Origin: Saccharicrinis fermentans DSM 9555 = JCM 21142
Lineage (GTDB): Bacteria > Bacteroidota > Bacteroidia > Bacteroidales > Marinilabiliaceae
Direction of reading: 5' to 3'
Assembly: GCF_000517085.1 (NCBI RefSeq)
Contig: NZ_KI912107.1
Span: 1,860,398-1,924,397 of the forward strand
Length of the DNA stretch: 64,000 nucleotides
Shown in pieces: positions 1 through 9,297 of the stretch. The position numbers were made by a program, and so were the translations under genes. A model generated the notes under the pieces. The model did no database searches, was not told the DNA's origin, and saw only the letters and a list, made by a program, of their open reading frames with translations. Each line of letters opens with the position of its first letter. The first letter of the stretch is position 1.

Positions 1-856
1 GCACGCCATTTTTGATTATTATGTCCGTCCATTTTTTAATTGTCTCATCGTATCTCTCCACCTGTTCATTGTATTTGGCCTCAATATAGGGGTGTAGGAA
101 ATCGTACAATTCCGCAATATCCTTCAAATTACTTTCATGAATAACCTGGAAACAACTTAGTCCAACTAAGGTTTGAATATGACCATTCAACAGGTCAATG
201 GGTTCATTACGATAGTACATACCTTGCATATATGTATTAAAGATATCGAAGGCAAATTTGGCATACCGTTCGTCACCTTCAAGCCAATAAATAAAAGCCG
301 CATCCCTTGCCAAACCAATGATTTTTTGATTAAGCTTATGAATAATACCACCCGTTTTTGATATCTCCACCCATTCAAAAGGTTGTCCTTCTTTGGTTTT
401 ATTGGGAAGGTACAGACCTCGTTCATCATCCATATAAGGTTTTACATCTTCTAATTTGGGCATCATATAATTGGTGGTATAATCCCTTGAACCGGCAAAT
501 CGCACCGTAGGAACAGGCGCCTCTCCATCGGCGTGAGAGTAATATATTCCTTCGATATAAACATTTGTAGACTTTGTTTTCCAGTACATTTGTAAACGCG
601 AGGGCATCCATTGAGGATCATCCACATGACGTTGCACATAAGTATCTATTCGTTGATGAATTCCTGCGAGTACCTCCTGTGCCCACTTCTCATGCTGAAT
701 GGTTGATTCCAGCTCACCTTTCTCATCCTGTGTTATATACAAGCGAGGATAGGCCTGTTCCAGGTTTTCAGGCAGAGGTATGATTCTATATTCCTGCGCT
801 TTTATTCCACCTGCCATTAAAACAAACAGGGTCCATATTTTCAGTTTCCTTATCAT
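1..856 (-). CDS. Heparinase II/III-like polysaccharide lyase, 3' part outside window
   Basis: This is the N-terminal 285 codons of a gene that runs off the left edge. The start MIRKLKIWTLFVLMAGGIKA gives a signal peptide ending near residue 20. The rest is an alpha/alpha-toroid region very like the next upstream gene (1005-3830). Shared blocks include SRLQMYWKTK (here) / SRLQMNWKTK, HADGEAPVPTVRF / HSDGEAPVPTVRF, DDERG and GMYYRN. The two are therefore tandem paralogs. The expected role is periplasmic or surface beta-elimination of a uronic-acid polymer. The catalytic C-terminal half is not visible, so activity and family cannot be assigned. It is the last gene of the GH43-lyase-lyase run, 148 bp below its paralog. 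Confidence 0.85.
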   Translation of the reverse strand, partial: MIRKLKIWTLFVLMAGGIKAQEYRIIPLPENLEQAYPRLYITQDEKGELESTIQHEKWAQEVLAGIHQRIDTYVQRHVDDPQWMPSRLQMYWKTKSTNVYIEGIYYSHADGEAPVPTVRFAGSRDYTTNYMMPKLEDVKPYMDDERGLYLPNKTKEGQPFEWVEISKTGGIIHKLNQKIIGLARDAAFIYWLEGDERYAKFAFDIFNTYMQGMYYRNEPIDLLNGHIQTLVGLSCFQVIHESNLKDIAELYDFLHPYIEAKYNEQVERYDETIKKWTDIIIKNGV

Positions 857-1004
857 GCTGTTTACTATTTTATATTTATTAAGCTTCACTTATCAGAAAT
901 ACCCAAAATTACAAACATGGGCACAGCAAACCATAAAACAAACCAGGAAGTCATATAATAGAAATATCCATTTATAGAAAATTTGTTGCATGAATACATT
1001 CTCA

Positions 1005-3830
1005 TTACATAGAAAGAACAAGTATCTTATGATATGCCTGTTCTAATCGAAACTCCATCTGATGGGCATTGTTCCTGTTTATATTTCCGCGCCGTTCAAT
1101 GAAATTACCATCATTCTTGTACAAGCGAATGCTTGTAGGTTTGAAACCCTGCGAATGAGGAATTTTTACAACAATCGGTTGATCGTTACTCAACACAAAG
1201 CCATCCTGTGTTTTTTCAATAGAAACCGTAGCAGGGATATTCAACGCTGTAATTTCCCACTCCTTGTATTTTAATTGGTAGATACCAGAAGCAAATATAA
1301 ATTCGGGTATATCCTGACCCTCTTTTTCTCTTACAATAGATAATAGTCCTTTTTGGTAAAGATCATGTGCACCTATCACATCATTGGAGGATGTGGCAAG
1401 CGTTATCTTGTCAGAAGTACTATCGTCGGTATGTTGAATATGAATTTGCTGATCATATTTTGTTTCCTGTGAAAATATTACATTTTGAATTGGGTTAGAT
1501 CCATTTTTAAAATAGGGATTAAAAACCACGACAAAAGGATTGGTCCATGCTTGTTCATTTCTTCTCAAGACAAGCGTAGGCATTTTCTTTCCATGTAAAG
1601 ATTGGGGCGCCGTCCCTGTTCCTTTAGAGATAGCATTACTTTGAGGTGATTGTACGGAGAAAACAGTCTGTCTCTTACTTCCTTTGATCCATAACTTCAT
1701 CAAATTGTCATCTTTATCTTCTTCTTGGATGGTAAATATGGCGCTTAGATCGGCATCAACCACTACCTTTTTCTTATCTGTTAAATAATCATAAGCCTTC
1801 AACTGACCTCCCTTTGATGTTAAATCATTACTTTTCTTAAGTAGCAGCGGGGTGTTTGACTGACTAAAAAGCTGAAATGAATGCCCCAGATTATGATAAA
1901 AATATTCATGCTTTTGATTTTCATTCTCCGTTTTTGATCTGAATAAATCAACAATATAAGGCTTACCAATCGGCGTATTGATTATAGCCATTAGTCTTTG
2001 CTGATGAGCGTTGGTCTTGGGTTCTACAAACGAAACCTTACAAAATGACACCTTATTAAACGAAGGATGTAATTCTCCGGACAAGGGGTAATGATTATCC
2101 AAACTATAAGGATGAAAGCTACGCATATTGCTATAATCAGATTTACCATCCACCACCACGGTATTATGAGCCGGCATCTTTGCATAATATTCCTTAAAAT
2201 CAGCGCTCCAGTAACTTCTACCCCTACCCATATCGGGAGCAAGCACATAGTTGTTGGCATACAGCTCCATTGCTATTCCATTGGTATGCGCATGATTTCC
2301 ATAAGAACCAACAGTAGAGACCATTGTAGCCTGATCCCCTTTTCCCATACGTTGCACAAACATGCTTACATTGGGCGCATAGAAAGTAGGCGTCATCAAG
2401 CCTGAGTAAACTAAATCACGAACAGCAGTGCTATCCTCTAACTCATCCACATAAAAATTCAATTGAAAAAGATTATCCACCTTCCTCTTGTACTGCCCAT
2501 TTTGAATATATGGCTGCAATAAAGAGCTCAATAATTTTTCTTTGCTAATACTTCCATATTTATGGTAATTTGAAATCAACAGCTCAAAATTTTCAAAAGG
2601 AATAGTTCCATGACCTGAATCTCCAAAGCCCACATTATTACCACTGGGAAACAAATATTGAAAACAGGCCAGAGCCGCTTTCTCTATCATTGGATAATTT
2701 ACCAATTCATTGGCATTTGTTACATTGTCGAGCAATGTCAGTATTTCAAGGAGTGTTGTATTTACATGCATTGAATAAGAAGGCGACTCCGGCCAAATAC
2801 CAGTTTGCTGATCATAAACCAACAGTGCATCTTTAATGGCAATTTGTCTGGGTGTTGACTCGTCAAAAGTATACTTTAAATAATACTGTTGCCCCTTACC
2901 ATTGTCGTAGTGATCATCCCCTTCGAGCACCAAGGCGATATACATTAAGAATCTGGCTTGAAACAAATTCCAATTATTATCCGGTATACCAAACTGAATA
3001 ATCTGGTCTCCCCATTTTTGAAAAACAGCCTGAGCATGGTCCAAACTTTTATTTTCCTGAACAAAATAATGATACAAATAATCGTAAGTCAACGCCAAAT
3101 AAACCACTGCCTGCTCATGTATTACCTCAAAAGTAGCCAGTCCGGATATAAACCGTTGGTTAGAATCGTCCAGCACCTCAGGCGGATTACGATAATACAT
3201 ACCTTCGGTATAGGTAAAGAACACAGGAGAAGCCAATTCTGCGTATTTTTTATCGCCCGTAAGCCAATACAAAAAGGCAGCATCTTGCGCAATGGAAAGA
3301 ATACTTCTGTTAATTCCCTCTATCATATGACCGACTTTAGAAGGATGTACCCACTCTTTTTTACCAGTTTCTTTATGTTTTAAATAATATCCTCGTTCGT
3401 CATCATAATAAGGACTTACTTCTTCTAAGCGCAACTTTTGATAATCGGTTGCCCAGTCTCGTGTTCCAGAAAAACGGACTGTAGGCACCGGTGCCTCGCC
3501 ATCTGAATGAGAAAAATTACCTCCTTTTAGATAAACATTGGTATGTTTAGTTTTCCAATTCATTTGTAAACGTGAAACCAACCATTCCGGATCATTTTCA
3601 CAACGATCCAAATATTTTTCCATGTCCTTTTTTTTACGTTCAATATATTCCTTTTTCCATTCTACGCTTTCGAGCGACTTTAAAAAAGAATCTCTTGAGG
3701 TATCGCTATTTAAGATACGTGGATGATGAAAAGACGTAAAATCATCGTTTTTTTTGACCTGGCTCCAGGATACAGAGCAGAATACAACAATAGTACAAGT
3801 CATTACTATTGTTAAACAAAACTGTTTCAT
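1005..3830 (-). CDS. Heparinase II/III-like polysaccharide lyase (941 aa)
   Basis: The signal peptide (residues 1-23, ending VSWSQ) is followed by an alpha/alpha toroid up to about residue 470 and then a heparinase II/III-like beta-sandwich domain. That domain is marked near residue 510 by NHAHTNGIAMELYANNY and by APDMGRG and AHNTVVVDG. Members of this fold cleave uronic-acid-containing polysaccharides by beta-elimination, which fits the GH88 enzyme in the locus. In many relatives the His-x-His motif is followed by Asp; here it is followed by Asn. I cannot place it in a specific PL family. It starts 24 bp after the GH43 stop and is probably co-transcribed with it. A paralog follows downstream. 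Confidence 0.85.
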   Translation of the reverse strand: MKQFCLTIVMTCTIVVFCSVSWSQVKKNDDFTSFHHPRILNSDTSRDSFLKSLESVEWKKEYIERKKKDMEKYLDRCENDPEWLVSRLQMNWKTKHTNVYLKGGNFSHSDGEAPVPTVRFSGTRDWATDYQKLRLEEVSPYYDDERGYYLKHKETGKKEWVHPSKVGHMIEGINRSILSIAQDAAFLYWLTGDKKYAELASPVFFTYTEGMYYRNPPEVLDDSNQRFISGLATFEVIHEQAVVYLALTYDYLYHYFVQENKSLDHAQAVFQKWGDQIIQFGIPDNNWNLFQARFLMYIALVLEGDDHYDNGKGQQYYLKYTFDESTPRQIAIKDALLVYDQQTGIWPESPSYSMHVNTTLLEILTLLDNVTNANELVNYPMIEKAALACFQYLFPSGNNVGFGDSGHGTIPFENFELLISNYHKYGSISKEKLLSSLLQPYIQNGQYKRKVDNLFQLNFYVDELEDSTAVRDLVYSGLMTPTFYAPNVSMFVQRMGKGDQATMVSTVGSYGNHAHTNGIAMELYANNYVLAPDMGRGRSYWSADFKEYYAKMPAHNTVVVDGKSDYSNMRSFHPYSLDNHYPLSGELHPSFNKVSFCKVSFVEPKTNAHQQRLMAIINTPIGKPYIVDLFRSKTENENQKHEYFYHNLGHSFQLFSQSNTPLLLKKSNDLTSKGGQLKAYDYLTDKKKVVVDADLSAIFTIQEEDKDDNLMKLWIKGSKRQTVFSVQSPQSNAISKGTGTAPQSLHGKKMPTLVLRRNEQAWTNPFVVVFNPYFKNGSNPIQNVIFSQETKYDQQIHIQHTDDSTSDKITLATSSNDVIGAHDLYQKGLLSIVREKEGQDIPEFIFASGIYQLKYKEWEITALNIPATVSIEKTQDGFVLSNDQPIVVKIPHSQGFKPTSIRLYKNDGNFIERRGNINRNNAHQMEFRLEQAYHKILVLSM

Positions 3831-3854
3831 TTTTAATGGGTATAATTACATATT

Positions 3855-4808
3855 TTATTTAATAGGCGTTACAGGTTCATTAAGCACGACACCTTCGTCC
3901 AAGGTATACTCTATGGGTTTTATTCTTCCATCTTCAAAAAACGACATCTTTTCAAAACAAGCTGAACGACGAAAAAAAGTGCCATCGTTTACATCTCCCC
4001 TTTGATAAAAGAAATACCACTGTTTGTTAAATTCAATAGCAGACATATGAGTCGGTGCATCCTTTTGTGTTTTAGTAATAAAGCCCATAAAATCGGCGTA
4101 CTTTTCATTGGGCAATGGAGAATCGGCCATCCAATATGCCGTGCGCCATCCTTTTCGTCCCATAAAATAATACTTACCATTTCGCTTAAAACAGTGCACT
4201 GCTTCATTTACAGTTTCTTCGCTCAAACGTTGCCATTCACCATCTAACTCAATCATATTATCTTTAAGTAAAGCACCCATGATATGCTTTCCCTTGTCTC
4301 CGATATCTATTTTTGCATCATTACCATATATATAAGCTTGTCCATCATCATCCACAAAAACCGTAGGGTCAAAGATCGAAGTAATTTTATCCGTGACCGC
4401 CTCTTGCCAAGGCCCTTCCGGGTGCCTACTTTTGGCAACTCCAATATGTGTTTTATTAAAAGGAAAATAGAAGTAATACCATCCATCCTTATAAGCCACA
4501 TCAGGAGCATTCATTTGACCATGTGCCCAAGAAAATTCACGAGGTTTGAGCACAACACCATGGTTCTTCCAGGTCACCATATCCTCTGTTTCAAGCACCA
4601 CATAATCCTGCATCGTACTATAATTGATAGCAGTATCCACATCGTGAGAACAATACAAATAAACTTTCCCATTATAAACCTCGGCAGCAGGATCTGCGAT
4701 ATACAAAAAGTTTGGTTCACCTTTTTTTAAAATGGGATTTTGTGCATTGCCCACTATAAGGGCTAGCGCAAACAAACCGAAGAGTAGCATTTTTCCTCTT
4801 TTGATCAT
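3855..4808 (-). CDS. GH43-family glycoside hydrolase (317 aa)
   Basis: This is a secreted five-bladed beta-propeller glycosidase of clan GH-F. The signal peptide ends near residue 22 (VGNAQ). The three expected acidic residues are visible: Asp39 in YIADPAAEVY (base), Asp147 in SIFDPTVFVDDDGQAYIYG (pKa modulator) and Glu202 in ETVNEAVHCF (acid). Known GH43 activities include beta-xylosidase, alpha-L-arabinofuranosidase and beta-galactosidase; the sequence alone does not choose among them. It is short, with no accessory C-terminal domain. A strong terminator (4934-4971) separates it from the GH29 gene upstream, so it probably heads a unit with the two downstream lyases. Confidence 0.85.
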   Translation of the reverse strand: MIKRGKMLLFGLFALALIVGNAQNPILKKGEPNFLYIADPAAEVYNGKVYLYCSHDVDTAINYSTMQDYVVLETEDMVTWKNHGVVLKPREFSWAHGQMNAPDVAYKDGWYYFYFPFNKTHIGVAKSRHPEGPWQEAVTDKITSIFDPTVFVDDDGQAYIYGNDAKIDIGDKGKHIMGALLKDNMIELDGEWQRLSEETVNEAVHCFKRNGKYYFMGRKGWRTAYWMADSPLPNEKYADFMGFITKTQKDAPTHMSAIEFNKQWYFFYQRGDVNDGTFFRRSACFEKMSFFEDGRIKPIEYTLDEGVVLNEPVTPIK

Positions 4809-4933
4809 TGGATATTATTTTCTGTCTGAAATATATTTTTTATGAAGAACCGCAATCACTTTTCCAATACCTCCTTTGCATTACATCTATTACAGCATTC
4901 AATGCATCATCCGGCTTTAACAGAGTAAAAAAA

Positions 4934-4971
4934 AACGGTTCTGACACCCTTGAAGCTTGTACAGAACCGTT
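4934..4971 (-). terminator. Rho-independent terminator after GH29
   Basis: A perfect 10-bp stem, AACGGTTCTG pairing with CAGAACCGTT, has an 18-nt loop. On the minus strand it is followed by a run of nine to ten T residues. It lies between the GH29 stop and the GH43 start. Confidence 0.9.
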
Positions 4972-5071
4972 CTTGTATCTAATAATTTAACCTGGTTTAT
5001 TCACAAATTGACCTAATGAAAAGCTCTATCTATTCGTAATAGATCATTTATGAATAGCTCAGATTAAATAC

Positions 5072-6454
5072 CTATTGCAATACAATCTTCACCACAGATA
5101 CATATTGATCCGGTGCTTCAGCAGGTAGTTTAATACTATGATCCACTACATCTAAAGTAGTACTCAAATCAGCCAAGAGACCTGCGCTTTTAATTTTCAT
5201 ATTGGGATTCAGATGAAGTACCCCATCTTTGGGCCAATCAAAGACATGCGCATAGACAACACCCTCTTTAGAGGTATATCTTCCCCAATCAGGTCGGTCA
5301 TAAGGACTCGCTTTAGCACCATAGATTGATTCGCCATTTGCCTTTGTCCATTTTCCCATTTCAGCCAAGCGCTCTACACTCTCGGGAGGAAATAAGCCTT
5401 GAGCATCAGGGCCAATGTTTAACAAAAAGTTACCTCCTTTAGAAACAATATCCACTAAATGCTGAATCAATGTTTCACTACTTTTCCAATTGGTATCAGA
5501 AGGTTTATATCCCCATGATCCGTTCATGGTCATACAAGCCTCCCAATCAGAATCAATACCCGTTGCAGGTATTTCCTGCTCTGGAGTTCCAAAATCGCCA
5601 GCAAAATTACCTTCCTTATCCATCCCTTCCATACCATTTCTACCTTTGTCCACACGGTTATTAACAATAACATTCGGTTTTATTCCACGGATATACGAAT
5701 AAAAATCCTTTCCCATCTCCGTAGTATAATCGGCAATCCAATCTCCATCAAACCAAATCACATCCACATTATCATACTTGGTCAACAACTCTCCAACCAT
5801 CGGCTTCAGATAATTTTCATAATATTTAGGAAATTCAGGATTAACTACTGTTTGGTCTTTTTGACCTGCATTATAGTTTGGATACAATGGAGCTTGTGCC
5901 TGAGGTTGATGCCAATCAACAATAGAGTGATATAAACAAAAATGAATATCAGCCTTTCTACAAGCCTCAGAAAGTGCTTTAACGATATCTTTTTTATAAG
6001 GACTAGCATCCATTACATCATAATCTGTTAACTCAGAATCCCACATACAAAAACCATCATGATGCTTTGATGTGAGAACGATATATTTCATACCGGCATC
6101 CTTGGCCATCTTCACCCATTTATCAGCATCAAACTCAACAGGATTAAATTTCGCCGTAACCTCTTTTTCATAATCCTCAATGGTATAATCCAATTTATCC
6201 ATTATCCATTCAGCTCCACCTTTGCATATTTCACCATTGCGTTCTCCTCCCGGCACAGCATAAGGCCCCCAATGAATAAACATACCAAACCGGGCATCAC
6301 GCCACCATTCCATACGTTCATCATCGGATAATACCACTTGTTTTGCCTTTTCCGGGGCCTTTTCCTTTTTCTTTTGTTTAGGTGCACACCCTATATTCAA
6401 GATGAATACACTAAACACAACCATTTGAAGAATCTTTCTCATCGTATTTATCAT
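5072..6454 (-). CDS. GH29-family alpha-L-fucosidase-like lipoprotein (460 aa)
   Basis: The N-terminus carries a lipobox (LNIGC, Cys23), so the enzyme is a membrane-anchored lipoprotein. The GH29 catalytic barrel is clear: WWRDARFGMFIHWGPY at about 50-65, the paired histidines in TSKHHDGFCMWDS at about 128-140, and the nucleophile motif VIWFDGDW with Asp236. GH29 enzymes retain configuration and release alpha-L-fucose; some members act on L-galactose or related sugars. The C-terminal region after about residue 380 is a short beta-sandwich. Translation could start at Met1 or at Met5 (MRKIL). It follows the DUF6250-like gene by 52 bp and ends at a strong terminator. Confidence 0.88.
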   Translation of the reverse strand: MINTMRKILQMVVFSVFILNIGCAPKQKKKEKAPEKAKQVVLSDDERMEWWRDARFGMFIHWGPYAVPGGERNGEICKGGAEWIMDKLDYTIEDYEKEVTAKFNPVEFDADKWVKMAKDAGMKYIVLTSKHHDGFCMWDSELTDYDVMDASPYKKDIVKALSEACRKADIHFCLYHSIVDWHQPQAQAPLYPNYNAGQKDQTVVNPEFPKYYENYLKPMVGELLTKYDNVDVIWFDGDWIADYTTEMGKDFYSYIRGIKPNVIVNNRVDKGRNGMEGMDKEGNFAGDFGTPEQEIPATGIDSDWEACMTMNGSWGYKPSDTNWKSSETLIQHLVDIVSKGGNFLLNIGPDAQGLFPPESVERLAEMGKWTKANGESIYGAKASPYDRPDWGRYTSKEGVVYAHVFDWPKDGVLHLNPNMKIKSAGLLADLSTTLDVVDHSIKLPAEAPDQYVSVVKIVLQ

Positions 6455-6506
6455 TATATATTGTTCAAAAATTCATTAAACTACCTATCTATTTTTCTAA
6501 ATAAAA

Positions 6507-7241
6507 TCACTTAACAACTTTCAATCTATAAATTTTAAAATTATCTACTGTCATATGATTATGAACAGTACGAATACCAAAATAACCTGAGGTATAAGGA
6601 TCACTGTCGAAATAATCAAAAATCAACTCGTTATTACGGTAATACTGAATGATGCCATCACAAGCAATGATTCTTATTTTCGCTACTTCATTTGGCTTAA
6701 TTAAATACTTTGGATCAGTAAGGTCATGGGCTGGCAACAAAGGTTTTTCTCCTGTCCCCGTATATCTCCTAAACCGTGTTTTTGTATTATAATGCCCACC
6801 TAAACCTACGTAATATAACGACAAATAATCATAATTAGAGAACTTACCCCCTCTTCGCTCGCCATTTTTAAAAAAATCACTGGGATATTCCGGGTCATTG
6901 GCCATCCAAAAACAATTCAAATCAGAAGCCCGGTCTAATGGCCCATCCTCTTTAATCACATAAGTATCGTATTCAATCATGATAGGTCCTTTTTGTTTAT
7001 ACTTATACCAAACCGTGCAGCCTTTTGCATCTTCTATTTCAAGCTTACCATTGTTATGAAATACTTTTCCTCCTGGCATTTGCTCTACACTCCAATGATC
7101 AATTCCAGCTTCAAAGTCATCACTTACAATCAGTTTTGTTTTTACAGTTAGTGTATCATTTATCACTACTTTTTTTACTTTTCTAGCCTCCACATGAAAT
7201 GCTAAAAACAGAAATATAATTGATATAATACTTAATTTCAT
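6507..7241 (-). CDS. DUF6250-like secreted protein, lectin/glucanase-type fold (244 aa)
   Basis: The signal peptide ends at about HVEARK. The remainder resembles the family annotated DUF6250 (recalled, not searched), with blocks ASDLNCFWMANDPEYPSDFF, YVGLGGHYNTKTRFRRYTG, PYTSGYFGIRTVHNH and VDNFKIYRL. The predicted fold is a concanavalin-A-like beta-jelly-roll. Such proteins occur in polysaccharide utilization loci next to lyases and fucosidases; whether they bind or cleave glycan is not settled by this sequence. The start ATG at 7241 is preceded by one copy of the repeated leader element (7242-7331). GH30 lies upstream and GH29 follows 52 bp downstream. Confidence 0.75.
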   Translation of the reverse strand: MKLSIISIIFLFLAFHVEARKVKKVVINDTLTVKTKLIVSDDFEAGIDHWSVEQMPGGKVFHNNGKLEIEDAKGCTVWYKYKQKGPIMIEYDTYVIKEDGPLDRASDLNCFWMANDPEYPSDFFKNGERRGGKFSNYDYLSLYYVGLGGHYNTKTRFRRYTGTGEKPLLPAHDLTDPKYLIKPNEVAKIRIIACDGIIQYYRNNELIFDYFDSDPYTSGYFGIRTVHNHMTVDNFKIYRLKVVK

Positions 7242-7331
7242 ATGTTTATAATTTGTTTCTTAATGGTCATATGGAACTCGCCGTGATAATCATTCACCTG
7301 TGTGAGAGATCACTCTCATGGCTCGTTTCAT
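7242..7331 (-). promoter_or_regulatory. Leader element copy A (before DUF6250-like gene)
   Basis: A short ORF MKRAMRVISHTGE (7290-7331) starts at ATGAAACGAGCCATG. It overlaps a hairpin formed by GTGAT/ATCAC and TCAC/GTGA with loop ACAG. An alternative, mutually exclusive hairpin is TGAGAG/CTCTCA. The 3' box GGCGAGTTCCATATGACC and an A/T-rich spacer lead to the gene's ATG, 90 bp from the leader ATG. The copy is nearly identical to copy B. Confidence 0.8.
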
Positions 7332-7398
7332 ATGCATAAATTTATTTTTCAAAGAATCCAACCTCGATCAACCAAATATAATATTTACGTATCCCATT

Positions 7399-8835
7399 TT
7401 ATTTTGAGATGACAATAGTATTGATGGATTTAGGTTTTAAATCAGCCTTAACTTTAAAGCTATCGATTGCTATATTTACATTTTTTTCGTGCTCTTCAGG
7501 GTTATAAACCATCACAATAGTTCTGCCGTCCTTCAATCCAAAGGCCAATTGATTCTCACCTTCTGACTTAAGAAAACGATCACCTGGTTGTACAAAATGC
7601 GAAAGATGTTTGAATAAATAAAACTCATCCGTATAGGTAACCTGTTTCGATTGAGAATCAATTACGATCATTGAGTTTTGAGGCCACCCCCATGCACTCT
7701 TTCCTGTTTCATCCAATATCATATTCCAGTACATATAAGAACCTGCACCATGATTAAAATAATGCACCATCGATTTCCAAGATCTTTTAAGCGAAGACCA
7801 ATCATTCTCATGTTCACCACACTTATTCTCTGTCTGCATAAATTTAATATTTGGGTAATTTTGATAGACTTCAGGAAGAGATCTTTCCCCATTCCACTGA
7901 TAACCAACACCCTTAATATACTTCTTTGCATTTTTATCATCCAAGGCATATTTTACATAACGAGGATCAGGGCTATTGATAGTACCCAACCAAATTTCGG
8001 TTTCCAAACCATCTTCTTTAAATTGAGGGCCCAAAAACTCACCAATAAAATATGTCATATCCTCCGTATGCCAAGTACAAGCTGGCCAATTAGGTGCATA
8101 AAGAATTTCGTTTTGAGGCATAATCATAAAAACGGGCGTTCCAGCCTCTTCATAAGCTTTTACATACTTTGAAAAATATAAAGCATAGGCTTCTAGGTAT
8201 CTTTTTTGCATTTTAAAAGCAGTGGAGCTAATTCGTATGGTCTTTCCTGGATCCATTTCATTTCCACCTGTACGTCCTCCCATATCACCAGCTCTCAAGG
8301 TATAGTGTTCATTTACTTTCATCCATGCAGGAGGTGTCCATGGAGAACCCCAAAGTTTAAAATTCGGATCTCGTTTAAATGCTTCTTTGATATAGGGAAT
8401 CAAAATAAAACGATCACGATCTATATTAAAATCCCGCATCACAAAATCTTCAGGAACATCATTCAAAGAATAATAACTAAGGGCATAATCACTGGCACCA
8501 ATGGGAGTTCTACACATTGAAAAATTACAACCGCTCTCGGCAAACAAGGCATCAAATACTTGGTCTGCTTCTTTTTTCGGAAGCACGCTAACAGCTGTCC
8601 AGCCTAATTCATTAAAAGCACCTCCAATACCATCAATGGGCTGCAGCGCTTGCGTCGTATTAACCGTTATATCCATTTTTTGCTCCGAAGTCTTTAATAT
8701 CTTTTTCCGTACGACCCACCTTTCATCTGACGTTGTATAAACCATACTTGCTTTTTGGGCGCTGGAAAAAGGCACACCCAACATCACCGTCAGAACCAAG
8801 AATAATACCCGATAACTTAAATTCATACTTTTCAT
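7399..8835 (-). CDS. GH30-family glycoside hydrolase (478 aa)
   Basis: A secreted retaining beta-glycosidase with a signal peptide ending near residue 26 (FSSAQ). The barrel shows IDGIGGAFNELGWTAVSVLP at about 67-86, CRTPIGASDYALSYYS at about 108-123 and WGSPWTPPAWMK at about 162-173. The acid/base Glu243 lies in MPQNEILYAP and the nucleophile Glu336 in FMQTENKCGE. A C-terminal beta-sandwich flanks the barrel. GH30 covers beta-glucosidase, beta-1,6-glucanase, beta-xylosidase and beta-fucosidase activities; the specificity here is unknown. Two tandem leader elements lie upstream. It is probably the first gene of the GH30-DUF6250-GH29 unit. Confidence 0.9.
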   Translation of the reverse strand: MKSMNLSYRVLFLVLTVMLGVPFSSAQKASMVYTTSDERWVVRKKILKTSEQKMDITVNTTQALQPIDGIGGAFNELGWTAVSVLPKKEADQVFDALFAESGCNFSMCRTPIGASDYALSYYSLNDVPEDFVMRDFNIDRDRFILIPYIKEAFKRDPNFKLWGSPWTPPAWMKVNEHYTLRAGDMGGRTGGNEMDPGKTIRISSTAFKMQKRYLEAYALYFSKYVKAYEEAGTPVFMIMPQNEILYAPNWPACTWHTEDMTYFIGEFLGPQFKEDGLETEIWLGTINSPDPRYVKYALDDKNAKKYIKGVGYQWNGERSLPEVYQNYPNIKFMQTENKCGEHENDWSSLKRSWKSMVHYFNHGAGSYMYWNMILDETGKSAWGWPQNSMIVIDSQSKQVTYTDEFYLFKHLSHFVQPGDRFLKSEGENQLAFGLKDGRTIVMVYNPEEHEKNVNIAIDSFKVKADLKPKSINTIVISK

Positions 8836-8925
8836 ATGTTTGTAATTTGTTTCTTAATGGTCATATGGAACTCGCCGTGATAATCATTCACCGCTGTGAG
8901 AGATCACTCTCATGGCTCGTTTCAT
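8836..8925 (-). promoter_or_regulatory. Leader element copy B (before GH30)
   Basis: The short ORF MKRAMRVISHSGE (8884-8925) begins 90 bp before the GH30 ATG. The hairpin arms match copy A (TCAC/GTGA and GTGAT/ATCAC), but the loop is AGCG instead of ACAG. The 3' box is GGCGAGTTCCATATGACC. Its own leader ATG is preceded by the spacer of copy C, so the two are in tandem. Confidence 0.8.
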
Positions 8926-9013
8926 ATGTTAAAATTTATTTTTAAGGCCATATGGGACTCTCCAGAATTAACCATCACTCTGTGGGCGAATCCATTCCCA
9001 TGGCTCGTTTCAT
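8926..9013 (-). promoter_or_regulatory. Leader element copy C, tandem upstream of copy B
   Basis: The short ORF MKRAMGMDSPTE (8975-9013) opens with the same ATGAAACGAGCCATG. The interior differs from A and B; the paired segments are CCA/TGG and GAAT/ATTC, with an ACAG in the loop region. The 3' box is GAGAGTCCCATATGGCC. After an A/T-rich spacer, the next ATG is the leader ATG of copy B, so copy C sits before a leader and not directly before a gene. Confidence 0.75.
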
Positions 9014-9226
9014 ATATTAGAAAAACAATGATATGATAAAAATATGCCACTTGTTATAATCGCTTTGCACACAAAAATAAGCTTACAGACCTCCTTAAGA
9101 TGACATTTAAATATCATTTAATGCAAAAAATGTTGCATGCTGTAAATATTAAGAACCCATATTGAACAGCGCTAATACTTAATTTACACACTGATTCTCA
9201 AACATATTGACATACCAGTGCATAGA

Positions 9227-9258
9227 AAAGCCTGCCCTATAAAAACAGAACAGGCTTT
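9227..9258 (-). terminator. Terminator after MORN-like lipoprotein gene
   Basis: A perfect 8-bp stem, AAAGCCTG with CAGGCTTT, has a 16-nt loop and is followed by TTTT on the minus strand. It lies about 40 bp beyond the stop of the lipoprotein gene. Confidence 0.8.
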
Positions 9259-9297
9259 AACTTATATTTAACCAGAAGTATATCGATACAAAAGGAA

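Noticed and set aside
2091-2405. Long plus-strand open frames opposite the lyase, GH30 and other genes
   Set aside because: They are antisense shadows of well-supported coding regions, with unlikely His/Ile-rich composition and no motifs.
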